Made by a program: the position numbers and the translations under genes
From: UBA5239 sp040391785
GTDB lineage: Bacteria; Verrucomicrobiota; Lentisphaeria; Victivallales; Victivallaceae
Direction of reading: 5' to 3'
NCBI GenBank assembly: GCA_040391785.1
Contig: JBEBXH010000010.1
Span: 44,706-108,705 of the forward strand
Length of the DNA stretch: 64,000 nucleotides
Shown: positions 1 through 8,994 of the stretch, in pieces
Position numbering within the stretch: position 1 is the first letter of the stretch
Layout of the letters: every line of letters begins with the position of its first letter
Notes under the pieces: generated by a model
What the model saw: the letters and a program-made list of their open reading frames with translations, nothing else
What the model was told of the DNA's origin: nothing
The model's database searches: none

Positions 1-1
1 C

Positions 2-742
2 GATATGATGCCGAGCGACATTACCGGCAGCGAAATTCTTGAGCTGAACCAGACCGCCGGGGCGCGCGAATTCAAGTTCATCAAGGGTCCGGTGTTCACC
101 AATCTGCTGCTGGCGGACGAAATCAACCGCACGCCGCCGAAAACTCAGGCCGCGCTCCTTGAAGCCATGCAGGAGCGCGCAGTGACCGTAGCCGGCAAGT
201 GTTACGAACTGCAGGAGCCGTTTTTCGTGCTGGCCACCCAGAATCCGATCGAACAGGAAGGGACCTACCCGCTGCCGGAGGCCCAGCTCGACCGCTTCAT
301 GTTTGCGCTGAACGTGAATTACCCGGATTACGCCACCGAGGTCCGCATCATGCTCGAAACCACCGACGAAAAAACGGTGAGTTTGAGAAAGGTCATCACC
401 CGCGATGAACTGCTCAAATTCCAGGAGGCGGTGCGCCATATTCCGGTGCCGCATTCGGTGGCGGAATTCACCACCCGGATCGTGCGCGGAACCCGTCCCG
501 GCGAGCTGCCGGTGGCCGATAAATACATCCGCTGGGGAGCGGGGCCGCGCGCCTGCCAGTACCTGGCGCTGGCGGGCAAGGCGTTCGCCGCCTTCGACGG
601 GCGGCTGAATGTGGCCGACGAGGACATCATGCGGGCGCTGCCGGGCGTGATGCGCCACCGCGTGATCCTGAACTACCGCGCCGAAGCCGACCATGTGACG
701 CTCGAAAATATCCTCGGTGAAATCGTCAAAGCGGTGAGGTAA
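2..742 (+). CDS. MoxR-family AAA+ ATPase, C-terminal part (5' end outside window)
   Basis: The reading frame is already open at base 2, so the start and the Walker A region lie upstream of the window; about 246 residues are visible. The Walker B stretch (LLLADEINRTPPKTQAALLE) and the sensor 1 region (ATQNPIEQEGTYPLPEAQLD) are typical of MoxR ATPases. The C-terminal lid helices end with a winged segment near 'RHRVILNYRAEAD'. MoxR proteins act as chaperone-like ATPases that work with von Willebrand A proteins encoded next to them. That fits here, because DUF58, BatA-like and VWA genes follow in the same direction with 4-bp gaps or overlaps. The precise client is unknown. The family call is very secure; completeness cannot be judged from this window. 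Confidence 0.93.
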   Translation, partial: DMMPSDITGSEILELNQTAGAREFKFIKGPVFTNLLLADEINRTPPKTQAALLEAMQERAVTVAGKCYELQEPFFVLATQNPIEQEGTYPLPEAQLDRFMFALNVNYPDYATEVRIMLETTDEKTVSLRKVITRDELLKFQEAVRHIPVPHSVAEFTTRIVRGTRPGELPVADKYIRWGAGPRACQYLALAGKAFAAFDGRLNVADEDIMRALPGVMRHRVILNYRAEADHVTLENILGEIVKAVR

Positions 743-746
743 AAAG

Positions 747-1670
747 TTGGATTCCAACGGCGTGCCAATCAGTGAATTTCTGGACATCGATCTCCTCTCC
801 CGTCTGCCGGACGTGGAGCTGCGGGCGCGTTATCTGGTCAGCGGCTACTACGCGGGCATGCACAAAAGTCCGTTTCGCGGCAACAACGCCGAATTCAAAG
901 AGCACCGCAAATACATCCACGGCGACAGCATTACCGCCATCGACTGGAAAGTTTACGCGCGCACCGACCGCCTCCATGTCCGGTTATTCGAGGAGGATAC
1001 CGACCTCTCCACCGCCATTTTCGTGGACGCCAGCCGTTCGATGGACTTCATGGACCGCGGCAGCGTCATGAGCAAATGGGATTATGCAGCGTCCATCGCC
1101 GCCGCCTGCATGCTTTTCATGCACAATCAGAAGGACAAATTCACGCTGAGCACCATCGGTGAAACCCCGGATCGCTACCTGAAACCCGCCGGCACGCTGC
1201 CGCATTTCACCAAAATGCTTGAGCGTCTGCGTACCAAACCGGAGGCCCTCAGCTACCCCCTGCCCGCCTCGCTGGCGAGCGCCGCCTCGGCCATGCGCCC
1301 CGGTACGATCGTGATCCTGATCTCGGATTTCTACGCGGATGCGGCGGAATTCGCCTCCGTTTTCGATCAGCTGCAGGGCAAGAATTGCGAAATCATTCTG
1401 TTTCACGTGCTCGACTATGCCGAGCGCTTCTTTCCGTACCGCGACACGATGCTGCTGCAGGACAGCGAAACCGGCGAGAAAATGGTCATTTCGCCCGACC
1501 TCGTCCGCAAGGAATACCTCGCCAATCTCGAACGCCACAGTGCCAGCCTGAATGAAGCCGCCAAAAGCCGCGGCGGCGATTACGTACTCTTCTCCACCGA
1601 TCGGGTGCCGCTGGAAGCACTCAGCACCTATCTGGCAGTTCGCACCCGGCGCGGAAGGAGGCTCCGATGA
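747..1670 (+). CDS. DUF58 domain protein, VWA-like partner of MoxR
   Basis: A protein of 307 residues. The DUF58 core is at about residues 45-110: a glycine-rich FRGNNAEFKEHRKY, then GDSITAIDWKVYART, then FVDASRSMDF, which opens a VWA-like Rossmann domain with an incomplete MIDAS (DASRS). The start is a TTG placed 4 bp after the MoxR stop, with a GAGGT ribosome site inside the end of moxR; no better ATG keeps the N-terminal DUF58 region. The stop overlaps the next start in an ATGA junction, so translation is probably coupled. In known MoxR operons the DUF58 protein is the cytoplasmic partner of the ATPase. The exact role is unproven. Confidence 0.9.
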   Translation: MDSNGVPISEFLDIDLLSRLPDVELRARYLVSGYYAGMHKSPFRGNNAEFKEHRKYIHGDSITAIDWKVYARTDRLHVRLFEEDTDLSTAIFVDASRSMDFMDRGSVMSKWDYAASIAAACMLFMHNQKDKFTLSTIGETPDRYLKPAGTLPHFTKMLERLRTKPEALSYPLPASLASAASAMRPGTIVILISDFYADAAEFASVFDQLQGKNCEIILFHVLDYAERFFPYRDTMLLQDSETGEKMVISPDLVRKEYLANLERHSASLNEAAKSRGGDYVLFSTDRVPLEALSTYLAVRTRRGRRLR

Positions 1671-3532
1671 ACTTCGCATTTGCCGCATATCTGGCCGGGC
1701 TGGCGTTTCTTTCGGTGCCGATCATCCTGCATCTGCTCCGGCTCAGACCCACGACGATCAAAGTCTTTCCGTCCTTCTACCTGTTGACCCGCAAAATCGC
1801 CAAACGCCAGCAGCGCAACAATCTGTTGAAGTACCTGATTCTGCTCTGCCGCTGCGCCGCGCTGGCGTTTTTCTGCCTCGCCTTCGCGTGGCCCTATTTC
1901 GCAGATATCGACCTCGAACCGGAGAGCGCCGAGGTTATCATCCGAGATATTTCGTTCAGTACCGATACCCGGCATGCCCAGGCGGCCATTCAAAAAGCCC
2001 TGCAGCAGGAGTTGAGCACGGTTTCAGCCAAGACCCCGGTACTGGGCGCGGCGGTGGCGGACACAATCCGCTGGAGCGGAGAATTCACCGCGGACCGGAA
2101 GGCGCTGGACGCATTTTTCAGCCTCAATGAATCTGCGCAGACCACCTCCAACTTCCTGCAGGCGCTTTATCAGGCGGACAGCCGCCTCGGCACGATTTCC
2201 GCCGCCCGCAAGCGCATCACCGTGATCACCGACCATCAAGCTCTGCCATGGCGGCGGCTGCCGACCCATCAGTTCCTCAAACACGCGGACGAAATCCGCA
2301 TCCGCCCGGCGGCGTCGCCCGCGCCGCGCCGCAATACCGCCATCACGTCCGCCACAGTCGACACCCAATACACCCTGCCCAAGCTCGAGCTCGATCTCAA
2401 CGTCAAACTGGCCAATTTCAATGCCGAAGAAACCACCTGTGTCCTGAAGGTATTTCTGGACGACAAACTGCAGCAGACCCGCGAAATCGTCCTGCTGCCG
2501 CGTTCGGAAAAAAGCGAACAATTCAAGCTCAAAACACCCACTGCCGAGCCCGCCCCGCTCAGCGGCAAAGTGGTGCTGGAAACCGTCAAGGACGAACTCG
2601 AACTCGACAATACCCGTTACTTCGCGGTCAATCCGTTCAAGGCCCCCGATATTTACCTGACCCGCGCCGCCGAGTTCGATTTTATCCGCGAGGCGCTGCA
2701 CGGCGGCTCAAGCATTATTCAGGACGGCAAGCTCCCGGAAAATGCTCCTCTGCTGATTATCAGCGACGACGCCGGGCTCGAATCCGACGCCGCCGCGCAG
2801 CTCGATACGGCCCTTGAAAACGGCACCAGCGTCATCATCGTTTACCGCAATACCCGGACCATGAAATCCCTTCTCGACCGCTTCGGCATCGGGGTCGCCG
2901 CCGACCCGGTCAAGCAAACCGAGTTCGAGATGATTAATTTCGAGCATCCGGTATTCCGCGAATATCTGGAAGTGAGCGCCGGGAGCTGGTTTGATATTTC
3001 GTTTTTCGAGGTGCCGGTGCTTCAGGTGCCGCCCGGCGCGCGGATTATCGCGTCGTTCAGCGGCGGCCACCCGGCGGTCGTGGAGATGAACCGCGGACGC
3101 GGCAAGCTCATCGTCCTCGCCGCCTCCATCGACCGCGCCCACACCAATTTCCAGACTTACGGCGCGTTTCTGCCGTTCTGGCGCGAACTGGTGCTGTATT
3201 GCGCGGACAACAGCCGCGAGCCCGATTCCTTCCTCACCGCCTCGCAGCCGCTCATGCTGCCGGGCGGCGAACTGAAGCGCGACCGGGCCGGCGTGTTCAA
3301 GGTCGGCGACAAACTCTACAGCGTCAACGTTGACACCCGGGAGTCCGATCTCGCGCCGCTGCCGGAGCCCTTCAACGGTGCCGCATGGATCGCCCCGAAA
3401 ACTGCCGAAGAAAAGCCCGAAATCAAGCTCGCCAGACTCGATCAGGCCAAGGATTACAAAAGTTTGCTGCTGATCCTGATGCTGATTTTCGCCATGACCG
3501 AACTACTGCTTTCCAACCGGACGGTGAACTGA
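1667..3532 (+). CDS. BatA-like membrane protein with N-terminal double-transmembrane domain
   Basis: A protein of 621 residues. It starts with the aerotolerance-regulator type N-terminal domain: helix 1 at about residues 4-20 (a LAGLAFLSVPIILHLLRLR signature), a basic loop containing KRQQRNNLLKY, and helix 2 at about 58-78. A long extracytoplasmic or VWA-like/GATase-like middle part follows, and a C-terminal helix at about residues 598-615. It overlaps the DUF58 gene by 4 bp and is followed after 1 bp by the next gene, so it belongs to the MoxR operon. BatA-type proteins anchor VWA modules to the membrane. I see no full DxSxS MIDAS here, so metal binding by this subunit is doubtful. Confidence 0.82.
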   Translation: MNFAFAAYLAGLAFLSVPIILHLLRLRPTTIKVFPSFYLLTRKIAKRQQRNNLLKYLILLCRCAALAFFCLAFAWPYFADIDLEPESAEVIIRDISFSTDTRHAQAAIQKALQQELSTVSAKTPVLGAAVADTIRWSGEFTADRKALDAFFSLNESAQTTSNFLQALYQADSRLGTISAARKRITVITDHQALPWRRLPTHQFLKHADEIRIRPAASPAPRRNTAITSATVDTQYTLPKLELDLNVKLANFNAEETTCVLKVFLDDKLQQTREIVLLPRSEKSEQFKLKTPTAEPAPLSGKVVLETVKDELELDNTRYFAVNPFKAPDIYLTRAAEFDFIREALHGGSSIIQDGKLPENAPLLIISDDAGLESDAAAQLDTALENGTSVIIVYRNTRTMKSLLDRFGIGVAADPVKQTEFEMINFEHPVFREYLEVSAGSWFDISFFEVPVLQVPPGARIIASFSGGHPAVVEMNRGRGKLIVLAASIDRAHTNFQTYGAFLPFWRELVLYCADNSREPDSFLTASQPLMLPGGELKRDRAGVFKVGDKLYSVNVDTRESDLAPLPEPFNGAAWIAPKTAEEKPEIKLARLDQAKDYKSLLLILMLIFAMTELLLSNRTVN

Positions 3533-3533
3533 T

Positions 3534-6020
3534 ATGAAATCGGTGAAAAAACAATTTATGCTCTACCGCCTGTCGCGGATTTACCGTTCCGGATTGAAGT
3601 TCTGGAGCTGTTGCGCGCTGGCGGCTGCGGGGGTGCTGTTTTCCTCCGGCATTTTCGACCAGAAACGGGAGTATTATCTGGTGTTCAACATCATCGCCGG
3701 AATCCTGCTGCTGACGGGCTTCGCCGGGTTCCTGCTGCTGTGCATCATCCGCTACGAAAAGCGGCGGGCCACAGCGCGGGAATTCGATGGTCAGGCCGGG
3801 TCGTTCAATCACTTCGAAACCTATCTCGAACTGGAACACTCGGAGCATCCGCTGAAAAGCGAACACACCGCCGAGAGCCGTCATCTTTTCAAAGCCTTCA
3901 AACTTCCGGCACAGACCTTTCTGGTGCTGCTCTTCCTGGCGTCGGCGCTGCTTTTTACCGGTCTGGACGTGGGGCTGATGCATCAAAACCGCGAGCTCAA
4001 TCAAGTTCACAAGGAACTCGAGGCGGAACAAGCCCGCGCCGAGGAAGAAAAACAGGCTGAAGAGGAAAAGCAGAAAGAACTCGCCGCCGAAACCGCCAAA
4101 CTGATCATCACTATTCCCGAAGAAAAGGAACTCCGCGCCAAGCCGCTCGACGAGCTGGACTGGGAAGGAGTCGGCGAGTCGCCGCACGGCTTCACCGGGC
4201 TGGCCCTCGCGGTTTATATCAACGCCGAGTTCCACTCGAATATCCCGCCGGAGAAGCTCCCCGGCGAGACCGGCCGCATCCGCTTCGGATCGTTTCTGAC
4301 GCTGGAGGATTTCAACGTCAAGCCCTTCGACCTGGTCAGTTACCACCTGACCGGACAGGCCATGGTCGGCGGCGAAAAGCGGACCATCCTCAGCGAACCC
4401 GGCTTCATCGAGGTCCGCCCGTTTCGCGAGGACGTCTACACCGGCGAGGCCGAACAGTTGACCGAGGCCGGCGCCGACCTCATGGAAATCCTGAACGCTT
4501 TTCTGAACCGGCAGCTCCAGCTCAACAAGGCGTTGTTCGCCCTGAAAATCTATCAGCTGAACCCGGACAAAAACAATCCCATCGACACGGTCAAGGTCCA
4601 GGAGAATATCATCGCCCAACAGCAGGAGCTCGCCTACAATCTCAACACCTTCCTGCAGGACCCGAAATTCCGCACCGTGCCGGCCGACATCATCAATCAC
4701 CTCGAGCTCGCCCACGGGAACATGAATGACAGCGTCAGTGCCATGCGCCAACCCGCCATCGACAAGGGTCTGCAGCACCAGCAAAAAGCGATCGCCAACC
4801 TGATTCAAGCCATGAAAAATATCCGCAAACTGATGCTGAAGGCCCCGCCCGACCAAGGTGCTCAACAAAGACGCGATGAAAACCCGTTCAAAGACAAGCA
4901 GAAATTCCAGCCGCCGGAACTCGACGAGGCGAAAAATCCGCACAATCAGCTCAAACAGCTGGTCGAGGCTCAAAAGAAACTGAATGACGAAATCAAGAAA
5001 GACGAGCAATCCCCCGACCGAAAATCGCAGGAGCAAATGGCCGACGAGCAAGACACGCTGCAGGACAAAACCAATCAGCTGAAAACCAACCTATCCCCGG
5101 AGCTGCAGAAAAAGCTCGAACAGTCGGCGGAAAGCATGGCCGAGTCCTCCGACAATCTGCGCGCCAACAAAAATTCCGCCGCTTCGCTGAAGGGCCAGAA
5201 GGCCGCCGCCAATCTGGAAAGCGCCGCGAAGATGCTGGAAAAAGCCTCCGACGAAGCCACCCGCACCGCCATGGACAACGTCCGCGACAAGCTGGACAAG
5301 CTCGCCGAGGACCTCAAATCCGGCAAAATGACGGCCGAGGAGGCACGCGCCGAGCTCATGGACATGGCGGGCGAAATGGCCGGAGAGGCCGGGAAGCAGG
5401 GCAAAGAGGGCACCATGGGCAACGCCGGTAAACTCGGCAAGCTCGCCGGGCGCCTCAATCAGGGGGCAGAATCCAAGGGCAACCGCGAGCAAATGTTGGA
5501 AGAGCTCAAAGAGCTTAAGAATCTCATCAATGAAATGCGGATGGACGGGCAGGATCTCGCTCAATTCCTGGAGTCCGCCGCCGGCAAACTCAACGAGCAG
5601 TCGCGCCAGCTCAAGTACGCGGCGAAAAATCCGGAGGAAATCCCGCCCGCCGAAACCGCCGAAGTGATGGACGAAATGAAGAAGCTGCTGGAAGATGTTT
5701 CGCTGGCGCTGGATCAACTCGCCGAGACCGCCGACAAGCCCGAATTCAAGAAAAATGTCGAGACCGCCCGCGACCGGAGCCGCGCCACCGTCAGCACCGT
5801 TTCGGCGGAGGGCGAAGGGCGCGGCGCCACTGTTGACTACAAGGAGATTTCCGAAAACACTTCGCACGTGGTTTCGCTGATCGCAGGGCTGTTGGTGGAG
5901 CTCAAACGCGATATGCGGGTTTATATTTTCAACGCCGGCGACGTCCCGCCGAAATACCGCAAAGCCACCGCCGAATATTTCGAACGGCTTTCCAACCCCG
6001 AACAGCAGAAAGGTAAATGA
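3534..6020 (+). CDS. large membrane-anchored coiled-coil protein of the MoxR/VWA operon
   Basis: A protein of 828 residues with no recognised catalytic motif. Two hydrophobic helices lie at about residues 22-40 and 47-70 and a third at about 125-145. A highly charged helical segment rich in Glu, Lys and Gln follows (about 155-190), then a small beta-rich part and a very long predicted helical region (about 320-760) rich in Ala, Glu, Lys and Met. The layout recalls DUF4175-type proteins found beside VWA genes, but I could not confirm the family. It is tightly packed between the BatA-like and VWA genes (1-bp gap upstream, 4-bp ATGA overlap downstream), so it is likely a structural partner of the complex. 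Confidence 0.7.
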   Translation: MKSVKKQFMLYRLSRIYRSGLKFWSCCALAAAGVLFSSGIFDQKREYYLVFNIIAGILLLTGFAGFLLLCIIRYEKRRATAREFDGQAGSFNHFETYLELEHSEHPLKSEHTAESRHLFKAFKLPAQTFLVLLFLASALLFTGLDVGLMHQNRELNQVHKELEAEQARAEEEKQAEEEKQKELAAETAKLIITIPEEKELRAKPLDELDWEGVGESPHGFTGLALAVYINAEFHSNIPPEKLPGETGRIRFGSFLTLEDFNVKPFDLVSYHLTGQAMVGGEKRTILSEPGFIEVRPFREDVYTGEAEQLTEAGADLMEILNAFLNRQLQLNKALFALKIYQLNPDKNNPIDTVKVQENIIAQQQELAYNLNTFLQDPKFRTVPADIINHLELAHGNMNDSVSAMRQPAIDKGLQHQQKAIANLIQAMKNIRKLMLKAPPDQGAQQRRDENPFKDKQKFQPPELDEAKNPHNQLKQLVEAQKKLNDEIKKDEQSPDRKSQEQMADEQDTLQDKTNQLKTNLSPELQKKLEQSAESMAESSDNLRANKNSAASLKGQKAAANLESAAKMLEKASDEATRTAMDNVRDKLDKLAEDLKSGKMTAEEARAELMDMAGEMAGEAGKQGKEGTMGNAGKLGKLAGRLNQGAESKGNREQMLEELKELKNLINEMRMDGQDLAQFLESAAGKLNEQSRQLKYAAKNPEEIPPAETAEVMDEMKKLLEDVSLALDQLAETADKPEFKKNVETARDRSRATVSTVSAEGEGRGATVDYKEISENTSHVVSLIAGLLVELKRDMRVYIFNAGDVPPKYRKATAEYFERLSNPEQQKGK

Positions 6021-8281
6021 TGGAGAGGATTACGGAGCAATTTCACTGGAATTTCCCCGGCGGCTGGTGGGGACTGGCGGCCGCGGCGCTGCTGCTGGCG
6101 GTCATCATCGCCGTGTCCTACCGCTACACGCGGCGGGAGCTCAGCCCGGCCCGCAAGGTCACGCTCTCGGCGCTGCGCCTCATTTTCTGTCTGCTGATCC
6201 TGCTCTGCCTGGCCGATCCGCGCATCGACACCGAGCGCGTTTTCACCGACCGGGAAAACATGAAAATCGCGGTCGTTTTCGACGAATCCGGCAGCATGCT
6301 CAAGCCCGACCAGTGGAAGCGCGACCGTCTCCACGACGCCATCGACTTCTGGACGAACAAAGTGGAAAAAGATCCCGCGCACCAGATCTATGATTTTTAT
6401 CGTTTCGGCACCAGCCTGCGCCCGGTCGCCAGAGTGAACGAGGCAGCCGAGGAAAGCAACGCCGCGCAGACGAATTTCTACGACGCGATCATCGATTGGA
6501 ACACCCGTTTCGAAGCGGAAAAATATGGTGCGGTGATCTGCTTCACGGACGGCATCGACACTTCGCAGACGACTCAGGAATCCGTGCTGAGCGCGCTCAG
6601 CGCCTCGGCGCTGCCGCACATTTTCGTGCCCGCGACCAATGAGCTGGCGGCCCCGCCGGATATCCGCTTCCGCAAGCTCGAGGCCCCCACCCATGCGTTC
6701 ATCAACACCGAGAGCGACCTGACGTTTCTGGTGCGCTGCAGCAATATCGCCCGCAACACCGCTCCCCGCCTCGAAATCATTCGCGACGGCACCATCATCC
6801 ACACCGCCGAAATCACCGCCGGCACCGGGTTGCGCACCATCAAATACCGCTACCCGGCCACGGTCGCCGGCACCGACCGCCTCACCGCCCGGATCATGAC
6901 CGGCACCCAGGTTCGCGACGCCGTCGACTGGACCATCGAAAAAACCGAACCGCAGGACAGTGTCAACGTGTTGATCTTCAACGGTGCGCTGGACTTCGGC
7001 ACCCGCTTTATCCGCAATGTTTTCGCCGACGACAAATCGGTCAATCTCGACGTCCGTTTCGCCCACGGCGTTTTTCCGAAAAATACCACTTACGGCTCGG
7101 ATTTCCCGTCAAAGGCCGAACTGAAAAAGTTCGACGTCCTGCTGTTGATGAACATGCGCCAGAGCGAGCTGCCGGCCAATGCCGAAGAGGATATTTACGA
7201 ATTCGTCCGCGGCGGCGGCGGGTTGCTCTTCGTCACCGGCAACCCCGGCACCGCCCGGGAATACGCACGCAGCACGCTGGAAAAACTGCTCCCCGTCAAG
7301 TTCGATCCGAAGTCCCCCGTCGATTCCCGCAGCGACGCGGACACCCGCCGGATTCTCCGCGAAATCGAGCGCGGCACCATGCCCACCCGCTTCGACGGAC
7401 AGGTGCGCGCCAGTGAGGAATTCACCTACAAACCGCCGGAAATGTATAAGTTCGAACTGACCGATCTCGGCCGGAAAAGCCCGGTTTTCATCCGTAAAAC
7501 CGAGGACGGCAAAACCGCCCCTGTGATCCCTGAATTTCAGGACCTGGCGCTGGTCGAATCGCTCAAACCGGGCGCCAATCTGCTGGCGTATTATACCGAC
7601 AAAACCAGCCGCCGGCACCCGCTGCTCGCTTATCAGAATTTCGGCGACGGCCGCAGCATGGTGCTGGCCGCCGACCCACTCTGGCGCTGGCGCATGAACC
7701 TGCCGTCGGACAATCATTCCTACGAAATTTTCTGGAAAAATATTTTCTCCTACCTCGGCACCGGGCGGAACCGCCAGACCCGCTGGCTCGTGCCCAACCT
7801 CGCCGCCGGCGGCGAAACCATGAATGCGTATCTGGAAAGCCCGTTCATCACCAACCCCGAACTGCTGAGCTGCCGCCTCGAATCCGGCGGACAGGAGAAG
7901 GCGCTGACCGCCGAGTTCGCCGATGACAAAATCCTCTGTTCGTTCCCGGTCGAAGGCGGCAAGGAATACACGCTCCGGGCGGTTTACGACAAGAAACCGG
8001 TCGCAGAATTCACTTTCGCCACCATGGCCTCCGATCCCGGCGAGCTCGAAGCGCGAATCCTTGAGCCCGATCTGGCGGCGCTTGAGAACTTCGCCACGCT
8101 GCCGCACGTCCGCGTCGTCACCGACTCGAAGCTGGTACCGGCGGAGCACTTCAACCGCGACGATATCGAGCTCAAGGAACATTTTTCGCGTCCATTGTGG
8201 CACACCCCCGTGTTGTTTATCCTGATGGCCGCGGTATATTTACTGGAACTGATCATCCGGAGATTCTGGAAACTCATATAG
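6017..8281 (+). CDS. membrane VWA protein with glutamine-amidotransferase-like domain
   Basis: A protein of 754 residues. N-terminal hydrophobic helices at about residues 14-35 and 49-65 precede a VWA domain (about 85-280) with a complete-looking MIDAS start DESGS and a later FTDGID. A GATase1-like domain follows at about 315-560 (LIFNGALDFGTRF, then VRGGGGLLFVTGNPG). A C-terminal helix lies at about 728-748. Proteins with this order (VWA plus class I amidotransferase-like fold without the catalytic Cys) are common in MoxR operons of Planctomycetes and relatives. It overlaps the preceding gene by 4 bp and precedes a DUF4159 gene. Role: probably the metal-dependent protein-binding arm of the complex. 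Confidence 0.85.
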   Translation: MMERITEQFHWNFPGGWWGLAAAALLLAVIIAVSYRYTRRELSPARKVTLSALRLIFCLLILLCLADPRIDTERVFTDRENMKIAVVFDESGSMLKPDQWKRDRLHDAIDFWTNKVEKDPAHQIYDFYRFGTSLRPVARVNEAAEESNAAQTNFYDAIIDWNTRFEAEKYGAVICFTDGIDTSQTTQESVLSALSASALPHIFVPATNELAAPPDIRFRKLEAPTHAFINTESDLTFLVRCSNIARNTAPRLEIIRDGTIIHTAEITAGTGLRTIKYRYPATVAGTDRLTARIMTGTQVRDAVDWTIEKTEPQDSVNVLIFNGALDFGTRFIRNVFADDKSVNLDVRFAHGVFPKNTTYGSDFPSKAELKKFDVLLLMNMRQSELPANAEEDIYEFVRGGGGLLFVTGNPGTAREYARSTLEKLLPVKFDPKSPVDSRSDADTRRILREIERGTMPTRFDGQVRASEEFTYKPPEMYKFELTDLGRKSPVFIRKTEDGKTAPVIPEFQDLALVESLKPGANLLAYYTDKTSRRHPLLAYQNFGDGRSMVLAADPLWRWRMNLPSDNHSYEIFWKNIFSYLGTGRNRQTRWLVPNLAAGGETMNAYLESPFITNPELLSCRLESGGQEKALTAEFADDKILCSFPVEGGKEYTLRAVYDKKPVAEFTFATMASDPGELEARILEPDLAALENFATLPHVRVVTDSKLVPAEHFNRDDIELKEHFSRPLWHTPVLFILMAAVYLLELIIRRFWKLI

Positions 8282-8289
8282 GAGGATTG

Positions 8290-8994
8290 ATGATGAAGTA
8301 TCTGCTCTGTATTTTCCTGCTGTCCCTGCTGCCTGTGATGGCGGAGGATTTCGAGGCCACGCGCGGCAGCCGTGTCTCCTGGGTGCGCCTGAAATATCCG
8401 GTCAAGGGCAGTTCCAGCTATGAATCCGCCTGGGACTGGCACGCCCACCCCACCGGCGATATCCGGATGATCGATTTCATCCGCAAAAATACCACGATCA
8501 ACCTCAGGGCCGACTGGAACGTCGTCGACGTGGAGCACCTCGACAAAATGGCCGCTTTTCCGTTCATTTTCGTCCACGGCCAACGTAACCAGAATATGTC
8601 CGCCAAGGGCAAAGAGAACCTGAAAGAATACATCCTGCGCGGCGGTTTCCTGTTCGTCGACGATTGCGTCTGGCAGAAATACGACCCGTATCAGGACATG
8701 CTTTACCAGAGTTTTCTGGTGCTGTTCAAGGAGTTTTTCCCGGAGGTGAAAATCGAAAAAGTCGATATGAAGCATCCACTGTTCAACTGTTATTACCAGA
8801 TCAAAACTTTTCCGCACTGCCAGGGCAAAAACAACGGGATATCGCTGGTCACGCTGCACGGCCGCCTGATCGGCATCGTCACTTCCAGCGACCTCCACTG
8901 CGGCTGGGTCACGGAAAGCTGGTTCGGCGCCCGGCTCACTCAGGAAGCCTGGCGCATGGGCGTGAATATCTACGTTTATTCCATGTGTTTCTGA
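8290..8994 (+). CDS. secreted DUF4159 protein
   Basis: A protein of 234 residues. I chose the ATG at 8290 (a second ATG follows at 8293) because GGAGG lies just before it and the protein then begins with a good signal peptide (KYLLCIFLLSLLPVMAED). Longer upstream frames run inside the VWA gene without a ribosome site. The body shows DUF4159 features: FVHGQRNQNMS, then LRGGFLFVDDC, and a late HCGWV...EAWRMGVN. DUF4159 proteins have a GATase1-like fold and often close MoxR/VWA operons. The 3' end overlaps by 19 bp the 3' end of the converging gene. Confidence 0.85.
   Translation: MMKYLLCIFLLSLLPVMAEDFEATRGSRVSWVRLKYPVKGSSSYESAWDWHAHPTGDIRMIDFIRKNTTINLRADWNVVDVEHLDKMAAFPFIFVHGQRNQNMSAKGKENLKEYILRGGFLFVDDCVWQKYDPYQDMLYQSFLVLFKEFFPEVKIEKVDMKHPLFNCYYQIKTFPHCQGKNNGISLVTLHGRLIGIVTSSDLHCGWVTESWFGARLTQEAWRMGVNIYVYSMCF

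Noticed and set aside
3423..5051. Very long open frames on the strand opposite real genes (here, and at 16060-18531, 53341-55767 and 57733-59880)
   Set aside because: They mirror well-recognised proteins on the other strand, have no family motifs and arise from codon bias.
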